A stretch of DNA of 64,000 bases from Dimorphilus gyrociliatus (Eukaryota; Annelida; Polychaeta; Dinophilidae): positions 434,001-498,000 of the forward strand of contig CAJFCJ010000010.1 in NCBI GenBank assembly GCA_904063045.1, in the 5' to 3' direction. Each line of letters starts with the position of its first letter. Position 1 is the first letter of the stretch. This document shows positions 37,947 through 49,709 of the stretch, one piece after another. Below the pieces are notes generated by a model, which saw only the letters and a program-made list of their open reading frames with translations, had not been told where the DNA came from and did not search any database. Both the position numbers and the translations under genes were made by a program.

Positions 37947-40900
37947 CTAAGCACGTTCGCCACCCTCTTCTGCAGACTTTAATAAAGATCCATTTCTATA
38001 GAAAACCGGCGCAGGTCTCATATATGGTGATCTTCGTGGTGGTTCAGCTGGCGTTAAAGGCTCTAATTCGTGTAAAGAATGGCTTGTGCTAGCTGTTTCT
38101 TCACTTTGTACGGCGTATACGGTCTTATCTTCATGAGAACCGTCCGATTCACAACAGTTTGATGTCGGCCAATTTGCTTGTAAGAAATCGCCCTCCGGAC
38201 CAACAACGCTTAAAAGGGCCGGTAGTACAAAGATGCCCGTTAACCAGGTAGATAAAGAGACGAAAGCCAGAAGAGCACCAAGTTGAAAATACGCTCTCAG
38301 GGGTGCAAATACAAAACTAATGCCAATTGCACCAGTACTTAGGGAGGAAAATGTGACTGCAGGGCCACAATTCTTCAAAGCCGTTCGTAGCCTTGATAAT
38401 CTCCTCAAATCAGGCGACAACCTATAAGCCATACTAACTTGAAGAATTCCATCCACGCATAAACCAACAGAGAGAACGATTAGAACAGCTTGTACTGAAT
38501 CTAATTCAGGTGAGACGAGAGTCAAAAGACCTAAAGTAGCAGACGTGGCTGCGGCAATACAGAGCGTTGATAAGATAGCAAGTATAAGGTTAAGAGATCC
38601 GATTAAAGAGACGAAGCCAGCAACGCAAACTGAAACTATTACCCCAGATTGGACACCTTTAAGAAGATGGTTCTGCAAGTCAACCAGATTAAACTCAGAC
38701 GTAAAGAAGCCATTCGACATTTCGGGTGGGGCGGACTTCATTAATTTTTTAACATCATTCTCTACGGCTTCGCGAAACCGAAGTGTATCTTCATAGTTCC
38801 TCGTATAAGGTTGTGTCGAGTCAAACTGAACTATTAGACCAGATAATTTTCTTTTAAAATCATATCTGAGACCTGAAGTTTTTGTGGCCGAACCATAGAA
38901 TAGGTGGCTAGTTCTCCACGCTTCCCTACGCCAACGGTCAACACATTCCTCATATTGGGAACCCATTAATGGAAAGGTTGTTGCATTCTTGCAACACCTG
39001 AAATCTTTTACACCAAGGCAGGACTGTCGTACAAAATCTACTACTCCTTCAATATAACACCCGTTAACAACACCTGGTAATAGGCCCTGCTTAGAATCAA
39101 CGTAGTGAATTTTCCGCATACTTTTACAAAAGTTTAAAAGCCATAGCTGGGATTCATTAGCAGATGGATTAAATAAATGATCATAGATTGGTGGATAGTA
39201 AGAAGTAGTAGGGGAGAAAGAGTGTCGTCGATCCTTAGCAATGACTCCCCAAACGATCCATATTGGCATTGGGCGTCGTTTTTTTGCAGCCGCCCTTTCC
39301 CAAAGGAACTCCATTTTGTAACGGTCATAAGCTTCTAGTGGATGATCAGAATGGAAGAGAGCTAACGAAGGGGATGATGGTAGCCTTATCGTCGGGTATA
39401 CAAAAGTCGTTAAGCAGCCGAGTAGAATAAGTAAAAAGAGCAAGCTGTATGAGGCAAGAACATGGAACGTGATTCGGGAATTTAAAAAAGATAAGAATTC
39501 TTTAGAATTCACTTAAATTATTCAATCGGGCTGCGACAGATGCCTTTCTAAACGATTTTGGCAGCAGGTTGTCTTTTTAAAAAAAAATTATTTTTTTTAC
39601 TTTGTTCTAAGAGATTATATAAAAAAGAATATTTTTTATTTATTTATATATTTGCACTTAAATAATCCAAAAATGCAACATAATTATCTTTTTCATACTT
39701 TATTTAAACAGGCTGTTTTCTTACAAAAACTATTTTTAGGCCCACAGCAACAATTTGTGCTCTATTGCTTGCGGGAAGTCTGATTGAATATTCGATTTCG
39801 CAATTGTCTAGTAATAAAATATCGATTTAATTTTATCTGCTCGATCATAAATCGTTTTAGTTAAATTTATACTTAAGGATATTCTCTAGAATATATATAT
39901 ATATATATATATAGAGGACTTTTCCCTTGCTAAGCTTTTGAGCTGGCTTTGTGGAATATTATTCTTATTCTTTTTTCCCCTCTTATTTCTATCCGTTTTG
40001 ATTGCTTGAAATCTATGATTTATAATAAATTTTAACGTTTTCTCCTACAAGAATTGTTTCAGTATATTGGCCTCAATTTTCTTTTCGTAGCAGCTACTTT
40101 TTCTTCCTTTTTATGAGCGATAATATAGTTTTACGGTAAATAGAAAAGTAGAACTTTTCCTCAATGCAACGTTAAGTAGGCGTAAAAGCTTACACCATAA
40201 TATATGTATATATCCTAAGATACTACAGGCATAGTGGCTGTAAGATCTAAGCCCAATTATTCTCATTTTCTGAAACTTTTTTTGGCGCGAAATTAGCCAC
40301 ATTTTCATCTTTTGTCAGAAAGTGTAATAAGAAAATCTTTGTGGGAAAGAGTTAAAGAGAGGGTCAATGATTCCTTCTCGAATCACGTTCCATATCCAAA
40401 AATATCGCAGACGAAGAATGACGGTGGGTAGAAGGTCGTCGAAAAACGTTCTAACTAATCTTGTGGCTTTCTCGTAGAACACAAATCGAGGATATACGCC
40501 CCCGCAATATTGATCATGCAGCAACGCAGCAGCTGGCAACCACGTTACCGATAGTAATAAATGTAGGCCAACTGCTAAGCTGGAAAAAACGGCGAAACAG
40601 CGAATGCTAACGATGGCAGATAACAAATTTGATAGCAACGCTCCGGCGGTTGTCGTACTGGTCGCTAGCATACAATAAGTTGAATGCCGGAGGCTGTTAA
40701 GTACCAGACGTTCCAGCGTTCCTGTTAGTTTATCCGATTTGGCTAACTTCCAAATTTGTAGGTAGACAAATGCATCGTCAACACCTACGGCTAATAGCAA
40801 AACACCCGTCAGAATGTTGACGAAAGGGAAAAAGTTCATTGATAGGATGAAAACGTAGATAAAATAGGCTAGAATTAGGGCGAGGAAGATCTGTAGTAAC

Positions 40901-42146
40901 ACAACAATTGTGATGAACAACGAAGAACTGTAAAGCCAAATGGTACATAAGACGAACAATGCGCCCATACAGCCGTATTTTAAATCGATCTTCAAGTGCT
41001 CCGTGAACAAGGCTTCTTTTACGCCGAATCTGCATTGAGATTATTAAAGGGATATGATTCAGACTTGTTTGTTTTCTTTTCTCAAAGTTTCTTATTAATT
41101 ACACTTGCTTTTATGTTTTAATTATAACAATTATTTTGTTTATATAGTAATAAACATGTCAAGTCAAATTTTTTTAAATAATTACTTATCAATAATACTA
41201 TTAGATATAAAGATATTGTAACGGATCTGAATCACGTCCCTAGCAGCAACTAATTCAGCATGTTCATCTCTCATATTTAAAAAGTCGACAGAGTCCCAGA
41301 AGGGTAAGGCAGTTTCTGAGCTAGCACTTATTGGTAAAAAGGATGCGATATAGCTTACATCCTTACGGCGACCAAAACTTCCGTCGATTAGAAACTGAAC
41401 AACTTCATCATACCCATTACAGTTTCCGCTACTATTCGAGCATCTCTTGATAGCCGATAAGAAAATTTTAAGATTTCTATTATTTATCGAACTACAATTG
41501 TTGTCAGCAGCTAAAATTGATGTCACAGAACGAATTGGGCAGCAGGAACAGTTGGCCGATGTTTCGCAGTCTTTACGAAATATCGTGGAAGCAGTTGCAC
41601 TTTTTTCAAATCGGCAGACACTTTTAACGAAGGATAGAATAGATGAGGAACGCCTATACCAAATTAGTCTTACATATCGATGGGCCGATTCTAAAACAGA
41701 AGATGATTAATTACACAGATGTAAGCCACCTACTCTAATTTATTGTACTAGTATTGTTTCAAAGAATTTTCATTAAATTAGTCCTATTAAAAATGGTTAA
41801 GAAAGGACTATAGTCTTCATCATGAAAACGAGATGATTCCACTGTTAGAAGTATTACTTTAAAAAAAAACCTCTTAAAATGAAAGATGAGAGTGAAGTGA
41901 TGAAAAACGAGAGTAAAAAAGAATCTTGGCAAAAAAAAATTGTAATCTTTCAACAGTCACAACACTAGAAAAATAAAATAAGGATCAACATTTTTTCCCT
42001 TTTTTTCTCTCTTTTTTCTACTTTGTTAACACTTCAAGCCTACGTTATAATTACTTATCAAACAAACAAATTACGATCTATCGTATGTTAAACAATATTG
42101 ACTATTTTTACGTAGTTTAAGGTAAACTAAACGAAGAAAGAAAATG

Positions 42147-42181
<35 letters not shown>

Positions 42182-45100
42182 TAGACAGAGATAAAGAATT
42201 AGAGAGGGAGAGAAAGATGTAAGGATAAAAAAAAAGAAAAAAAAGGGAATTTTGTTGTTCCATCTTAGAAACCTCATTAGTAATTACTCTAAAAGTATTT
42301 TTTACCGTGGAATAAGGTTGAAGAAGTTTATTCTATCATTTCTTCTTGATACTATTGTGCATTTATAGGTCTCTTATACTTGTGTTTTAAACCGGATACT
42401 CTTTATTTAATATAGAATATATATTAATTTTGCTTAGTATGTCCAGCAACTATTAAATGATCAATAAATTGTGCACACTGTCTATACAGCATATACAACT
42501 GTATATTAAAGTCTGCTTTTTTTTCTCTTTTCATTGATTATTATTTTCTTATAAAAATGCTTCGTCGATGGAAAATGGAGTAGTTTTAATTAATGGTATC
42601 TTTAGTGCGAAGTAGGAGGGAGCGATAATCGATTATTAATAAAATCAACGTATTGTAAATTGTGGAAACGTATGGAATAGTTTAGAACTTGTAAGAAACG
42701 TTTGGTATTTGCTGTTGAGTCAATAAAGTTACTAAAACGAATAATTGACTGGCACCAGTTCAATAGTTAATTTTCGTTCTAAAAGGAATTAATCCTCCTA
42801 TCAAAGTTTTTTATTAAACCAATCAAGGTTCAATTATCCTTTACACGAGACAGATGTGTTTACTTCTTATTTTTTCTCCCAAGTTGATCTGGTTCGTAGT
42901 TCACTGCCACAGGTAGTCAATTTATGGGACAACATCAGCTTATATTACCTTTTACAGCTATCTTTTTGATGAAAATGGTATGAAATAGAGAGAGAAAAAT
43001 GTTTATAACGGATGCTTAGGATGGAACGTTAATGAGATTAGACGCCTTTAGTGTATGGGAAATCGCGTCTAATATATAATTAACGCGAAGCAAACTGTGA
43101 AATATATATTGCTACACCGGGTCGAGTGCAAAGGTGTCACGTAAATCTTTCTTGCTTTCCTTAAACAAAACTCTCCACTAAACCTTGGTCAAATGTCTTT
43201 TCAATGGAATTAATTTACATAATTAGTAGAATCATACACTTTTACATTTTTTTTTAACTTTTCCTTTCCTTAAGATACTTTTATAAATGCTCTAATGGTG
43301 CATAATAGAATTTAGAGTACAGTCCAGTTGCTTCTGGTTTTTGCCCACAGACGTCAGGTGTCAAGTCACACATATCGGTCAACTTTTAATAGCTTTTCAT
43401 CCATTGACAAGCCTTCATTTAAAAAAAATTTTTTTCTCGCTAGACCTTTTAAAATACTGGCAATCAAAATTTTTATCGAAAGTTGAGATTTTCCATGTTG
43501 AATGACGTTTTCTATTGATTAAGGTTTCTTACGAATAAGTTAAATTTACAAAATATAGAAAAAAAACGACAACAAAATTGGGGCAAACGTTGAAATATGT
43601 CACTACTAAGTGATAAACTAGAAAATATTGAATTTTTTCAACAATCTATATAATATAGGAATTTCATTTCTCAACGTATATAATTTTTATCTATCCAAAG
43701 AAACGCTTTTTTAAGGCAAGCGTATCAGTTGAATGTACTGTCGATTACACGACCTGAGCAATACATGCATGAAGCAACGGAGTGTCTATGGAAACCGGAC
43801 CTAAGCCTTATATTTACCATAATATATATATGTATATATATTCCTCGAATTATGATTGATTAAAAATGTAATTTGAGTTTTTAAAGGAGAACATAAAACT
43901 TTTGAAAAATTCGTGATTTGTTCAGTGCGATTACTAAACCTTTCAATAATTTTGCAACTTTATCACGAAACTATTAAAGAAATTAAAAGAGGTATCTATA
44001 AGAAGTTTTTAAATAGAAGTCATTGATCTGAAAATGTATCTACACCGCATTTATCTTGACTTTACATTTTGAAAATGATACTCCAAGTTTCCTTACCTGG
44101 ATTAAGCCCCTGGCAAACTCCTGCGCATTTAGGCCTTTCAAATTTGACACTATTATCCTCATCGTCGTATGTGATATTCGTATCGGATGGTGAAATTTTG
44201 CGACGGCGTCTATTACCATCTTTTGTCGCCTCCAGTAAGTCTAGTAATGTCGTATCGCGCCTGGCCCACTCAGTATTTCGAGTCTCGAATCCCTTAATTT
44301 GGTTGTTCGTGAGTGAAATTAAAAAGAAAGAAATAACAGAAAGTAAATAAATAAGAGCATAAAGCTGCTATTTTTTTTTTAAAAAGAGAGACATTTTTAA
44401 TCTTTATAGGCCTAGCATAGAGAAAATTTTCTACCTCGCTTGCCTCCCCTAGTCGCGGTGCTTTTCCGCTAAGTAAAACGGAGACGCAGGCGGCTAGTGT
44501 CACCGCTAAAACGATTAAAACTATCACCAAAGGACGCCTGGACAGAAAACGGCAGTATCTGCAAATAAAATAATTTTTTTATCAATTATTTATGACGATA
44601 TATATATATTTATATGTTGCTTGTTAAAAAAGTTCGAAGATTGTTGTATAATACAGAAGATAATTCTCAAATACGTCAGAGGGCGTGGTTTTATTCCCTG
44701 TAACTATCTTTATCGTCATTTACCATCCTTATAATACTTGATAAGTACGGTATAATCTTTCTATAACTTTTTATTATTAATTTCTTAATAAATTTCAATT
44801 TTAATGAACGGTAGATTATTTACACCTCTCTTTTTACCGTCATAAATAAAACCGAAATTTTATCCAGATATAATCCAGCAGGGGGTGTAGTTTACAATTG
44901 CCTATAAACTTCGTTTTACTGGAGACCCATTACATCTATACTTAACGTACTCTCATGAACAGAATATGTGTGCATATGATATCTATAATACTCGTATACA
45001 TTTACAGTATATCTAATTTTGTATAGATCGACAAAAAGATCTATTTACCGACAGTTTTTCTGACGTAAGTAGTTACATAGCCCATACATTATTAATAATA

Positions 45101-45265
45101 ATCTTTAACCTCTTAAAGGTGAGCAATAACATCTACCGTTTTTTTTTCCTTTAGTTATAAATTGACGATCAATTATTAATTATTTATAGAAAGATATTTA
45201 TCGGAAAAGCCAAGATAGGCCTAAAAACTCCAAAGTACCAAAACCCAAACCTACCTTTTAAACAT
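37947..45265 (-). CDS. disp: Dispatched, RND-family Hedgehog-release transporter
   Basis: Twelve-helix membrane protein with a sterol-sensing domain that releases lipid-modified Hedgehog using a sodium gradient. Exons: 45255-45265 (ATG TTT AAA AG), 44435-44558 (TM1 and RPLVIVLIV), 44097-44292 (GFETRNTEWARR, the Dispatched signature next to TM1), 41186-41690 (Cys-rich ectodomain with NCSCCP), 41029 to about 40387 or 40413 (sterol-sensing domain with LLLAVGVDDAFVYLQIW), and about 39499-37947 (second half, FVYPTIRLPSS, Cys-rich ectodomain 2, and SVGLCVDGILQ in TM10). The charged residues used for sodium coupling, DD in TM4 and D in TM10, are retained. Phases agree at every join except the last, where donor and acceptor are uncertain; one in-frame choice (donor after 40413, acceptor before 39499) gives about 1001 residues. 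An internal GTG start at 39512 is not needed. The 2.4 kb intron 41691-44096 has a (GACA)n repeat. Confidence 0.92.
41691..44096 (-). other. Large Dispatched intron
   Basis: 2.4 kb intron between GLNP and ESAHRYV codons; the split Glu codon (G|AA) is in phase. Contains the (GACA)n repeat at about 42146-42188 and the motif TAGACGC twice (43039-43045 and, inverted, 43065-43071). Otherwise AT-rich with no coding sequence seen. Confidence 0.7.
42146..42188. repeat. (GACA)n tetranucleotide microsatellite
   Basis: About ten GACA units, the last partly changed to GATA, inside the large Dispatched intron. Confidence 0.95.
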
Positions 45266-45745
45266 GGCAACATTCCAAAATAGGTGTGTTTGCTATTTTC
45301 TCATTGTATAAACAAAAAAAAAGGATTCTTATCGGCCTTCCTAAACGGCAGTTCACATTGATCTACCGTATTGCTCTCTTTCGAGGCTCAATGACGCCAC
45401 CTAGGCTAGTTAAAAAAACGTTTATTCTTATACTTAAGTTCCCTTTTCTATGTAACGATAATCGAAGACGTTTAATTCCCCCTGGCAATTATTTTAATGC
45501 GTTCGCGAAAATGACTAATCGTTTACTTTTTCGTGTGTAACTTTTATTAGTTTATTTGTACCTTTCAGAGATACGACGTTTTTCTTATACCAGTATAAAT
45601 TATATTGAAAAACAAATATAATTCTATTTACTCTATTCTGGAGAAGTTGATTAATGAAAGAAGATAGAGAAAGAGAGAAAGGTTAGGGAGAAGAGGAATG
45701 ATGTAAAAAACAAAAAAAAACACAAAAACAAGAATCAAAACATTT

Positions 45746-45750
<5 letters not shown>

Positions 45751-45780
<30 letters not shown>
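45751..45780. repeat. (GA)15 microsatellite
   Basis: Thirty bases of perfect GA repeat. Confidence 0.95.
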
Positions 45781-45782
<2 letters not shown>

Positions 45783-46920
45783 TTCAAGTAGACGGACAAC
45801 GGATGGCATGAAAGAAATAATATGCATACATATAATATTCTTATTATTTCTTAGAGATGCTCTGAGAAGAACACATGTCAAGAAATATATTTATATCATT
45901 ATACAGAATAAATATAATTTGAGATGTAGATATATATTTCTTCATTTTTTTTTAAATTATCTTTTATTTTTTTTAGCATGAATGTTTAATTATATTTCTT
46001 TTTGAAGTACTCATTTATAAGACCATAAAAGAACCTTAATGGAGTACTTGGAATAATATTTAAATATACCTTTCAATGTATATATTGTAATTAAATCTAT
46101 TTTATGCGTTTATAATGAGTAAATAAAGGAGTCTTTCGGAAAGTTCAATCCGTTTACAAAGACAATTTCATGACTTTCATCATTACATGACTTTTGTAAT
46201 ACATACTAATACTATGTATGTGTATATATATCCAGAATATATTTAAATATGCTTCATTTATTAGTAAAATTAGCACATACACGTACTGTAAATATGTGTA
46301 CATTACGAATGGTATATATCAATGCTTCCAATATACATATTTAGATGGCACATGTGTATATCTCATTATTTGATAATATTGGAATAAGAAATTGACATAG
46401 CAAATATATACGTAAATACTTATGCATATAACGCATTAAACTTAATTTATATACTTTTCAAAGAAAGTAAACTCATCCGAAAAACGAAAATAAAGCAAAA
46501 TTTGTACTTTACACTAACGCCATCTTTCGTTAAGTTTGTTCATAAATAAAAAAACAAAAAATTATTAACATTTAAAAAGACTATGATATTTTTAATTATC
46601 TTGACGAAAGACCAAAGAAAATAAAATCAATTTTCGTTCAATATCGCGTATTATTATAAAAGTAAAGGTTTAAAAGATATAGGCTAAAAATAAAATAAAA
46701 AATTATTATTAGCAACTTATAGCTTAGTTTATCTTTTCCTCTTGCTTTTATTCAAGTTGAATTGTAATTAATATATTCACTTTCATTAAATAATTGAATT
46801 CTTTAAAAAATATCCATTTTAAATAATATTTACAGCTATAATATTGATTTCTGCAGGAATATATATACAGTATATATATATATATATTATATACATATAA
46901 AAATTTATATATACTGTATT

Positions 46921-46924
<4 letters not shown>

Positions 46925-46955
<31 letters not shown>
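46925..46955. repeat. (TA)n microsatellite downstream of LONRF
   Basis: TA dinucleotide run directly visible, just before the LONRF stop codon on the minus strand. Confidence 0.9.
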
Positions 46956-46957
<2 letters not shown>

Positions 46958-47027
46958 CCTAATCTGTTATGAGATGCTGGAATAAAGCAAAAATGGTTAC
47001 CAATATAGAAAAGGTAACAATGACTAG

Positions 47028-49709
47028 TCACCTTTGCTGCTGCATTTCACTTAGATATTTCAAAACACTTTGTATAAATCGTAGTCTTTGTGTTAAATTG
47101 TTCTTTTCTAGCAAATTAATCTTATATTGCTCTTCTAAAGGTAAGCTAGATATTAGCCACCATAGCCATATTGGGCCATCTTTTTCTTTAATCTCATCCT
47201 CTGTCAGACCTGGACTTGGAATATCGCCATTTTGCTGTGATATTTTGGAGCGTCGACTTTCACTCAAAGTTGCTAACCATTCTCTGCTCTGCTCTAATAC
47301 TTGATCGTGCAAATTCATTGTGTCTTGACGTTCAGCCTCGGGTATCGGCTCATCCTCTAGAATTCTAACGTTAGCAACATTGTAACCGTCAACGTATGAT
47401 CTATCCAATACTGTAAATCTTTTGGATCCTTGAGTTATAATTAGACTCCTTCCATCTGGTAAATACGTAACATCTTCAATGTACATTAGAGTTCCTATAT
47501 TCGCATACGAGTTATCAGACATTGGTCTAACCATACCGAAAGTTCTAGAACCATTTTCTATACACCTTCGAACCATAAGACGGTATCGAGGCTCAAAAAT
47601 GTGAAGTGGACAACGTACACCTGGAAAAGTAACAACGCATACAAATATGGGGACTTTCATCTCTCGGTCGCTGATTCCTGAAACGCACAGACTTTCGGTT
47701 AATAACTCGGAGTAGTGTTCGGAATATTGTTGAGGATAGAAATGCTTTACAATCAATTCGAAAATTTTATCGGTAGAGAATAGCCTATGCTTAAGCATTT
47801 GAACCAGTGAACTTTTGCATAGAGGACAATTGGGAGAGTGATCCAGAGATCTTTTGAGACATTCTTTACAAAACGTATGACCGCAAACAGTGGTAGACGG
47901 CTCAAACAACATCCTCCAACACAAAGAACAGTTAATTTCTTCCATCGGAAGTTGAGCGTCGTCTAACTTCCTTTTTATGTTGTCGATTGAATCCTCTGGA
48001 TCATGAATATGAGTTCTCTGTCGAATCATGGACGACTTTGCAACATTCGCCCTTAATGCTTCTTCCGGCGTAGAAGTTTTGATAAACTGGAACATTCGTT
48101 GAGAGATAGTTTCTCTTAAATCAGGGTTATCAGGATTTAAAGATAGACCAGTCATATATGATCTTATTGCTTCTTCAGTGTAGCCTAATTGTATAAGAAT
48201 CTCACCAAGATGGTAGTGAGCCTGAAGAAAATTTCCAAATATATAAAAATAATAAATTTTAGAAGCAAAACTTTTTAAAAAATTAAAATTATGAATATAT
48301 GAATAATTAATTAGCAAATTAAATTAACAAATATCATATAGTAGGGTAGAAGTAAAAAAAAAAGAGAAAAGAAAAAACTATAACACTTACTCTCCCTAGT
48401 GGAGAGTTTCGTAAAATATATTACTGTAATAATTAATAGAACTAGAATGCGTATTAGAGAAGGTAATAAGTGGAATTTGTAATAATGAGTCAATCTCCTT
48501 TTAGTGGTAATAATTTGTAATAAATAACCGTTTTTTCTATTAATATAACTTTAAACAATTGTTAAATTTCGATAAAAAATATAAAACAATCTAACCTAGT
48601 ATACTACTCAATTATATAGATATATATATACCTTAACTTTTCATTAATGGGCTAAATAGTAGTATACATTGACTATGTGTCCTTGAAATAGAAAACACGC
48701 TGGCAATGGTTTTATATATTATCGTTGAGTATGTCCTAGTTTCGAGTTCAACAAATAGGTCTCACTGGTAACATTATTTATTGTTATTTTCATTATCAAT
48801 ATCAGCCTATATCTTCCTTCTGATTTCTTTATTACTCATGTACATAGTTATTATAAAAAAAAATGGATAAGAAACCTAAATAAGAATAAAGAAACAATGA
48901 TAACTTGAGTGAGACCTACTTTTAAATAATGAATGTGTGTAGAATTAGAATGTTTTCTCTATAGTTTATTTACCTTAATCCAATTTGGCTTAAGATTAAT
49001 AACTCTTTCGGCATCTTTCAACGCCGAATCTCCTCGTCCATTTTCCATGTGTAATCGACTTCTCATTGACAAATAAATATGCTTTTCAAGTCCTTAACAG
49101 TGATAATTTACGAGTTATTTAATAATAATAATAACGATAATGTATAGATTATGTTTAAAGACTTTTTTTCTTACCTAATTTAAGCGACTCTTCTATAATC
49201 TCCAGACATTCATTATACATCTTATTAACTAGAAGGGCTTCAACTCTTTTCCTTCTATCCAATATATCTTTATATTCTGGTATCCATCCTCTTATTAACT
49301 TGTTTAAGAGAACATTTAAATTTCTATTAAAGTCTGGAGTAACAACATTTTGACAAATGTTACAGTTAACTATTCCTGATAAACAACTATTGCAGAAAGT
49401 ATGACCACAATCTACTGTAACAGGATCTATTAGGAGTCCATAACAGATCTCACAAGTTAACGTAGAAAATAGATCATTTGAAATTTGTTGAGCCATCTTG
49501 AGGTTTTCAACTAGACAGTCGATAAGCTTGGATAAATTTGAAGGTTTGAATTCTTTATGTTTGGAAGCTCGAAGGTATACTAAATAAGCTGATCCTAAGT
49601 CGCCATCGCTGGCCAAGTCGTCGGCCTTTAAAATCAATTGTTCAAAATTTTCATTTGTTTCAGGTTGTGAGTCTGTTAGCGTCGCAGTTTCAAATACGTT
49701 TCTCTCCAT
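47028..49709 (-). CDS. LONRF: LON peptidase N-terminal domain and RING finger protein (LONRF)
   Basis: Probable cytosolic E3 ubiquitin ligase. Three exons (49175-49709, 48974-49092, 47028-48221) join exactly to 615 residues. Domain order is the family one: RING1 at about 86-122 (CEICYGLLIDPVTVDCGHTF), a TPR segment at about 178-260 (SALKDAERVINLKPNWIKAH and HYHLGEILIQLGYTEEAI), RING2 at about 316-351 (CSLCWRMLFEPSTTVCGHTF), then the LON substrate-binding domain from about 408 to the end (FPGVRCPLHIFEPRYRLMVR, TFGMVRP, GTLMYIEDV). The two RINGs are similar to each other, as in vertebrate LONRF1-3. Compared with those, the region between RING1 and the TPRs is short. Start chosen at ATG 49709; the open frame extends upstream only through a TTG codon. 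Confidence 0.95.

Larger units (their letters stand above)
45266..47027. other. Intergenic region upstream of Dispatched, downstream of LONRF
   Basis: Both flanking genes are on the minus strand. Contains Dispatched promoter DNA with a CTCF-like element (reverse TAGGTGGCGT, 45394-45403), a (GA)15 tract at 45751-45780, another CTCF-like element (reverse AAGATGGCGT, 46517-46526), and (TA)n with TATACAGTATA elements at 46861-46955. No gene is supported. Confidence 0.6.

Noticed and set aside
39512-39512. GTG as a start of a separate second patched-like gene
   Set aside because: The two halves together make one Dispatched protein with the expected order; the GTG codon sits directly after a stop and is near an intron acceptor.
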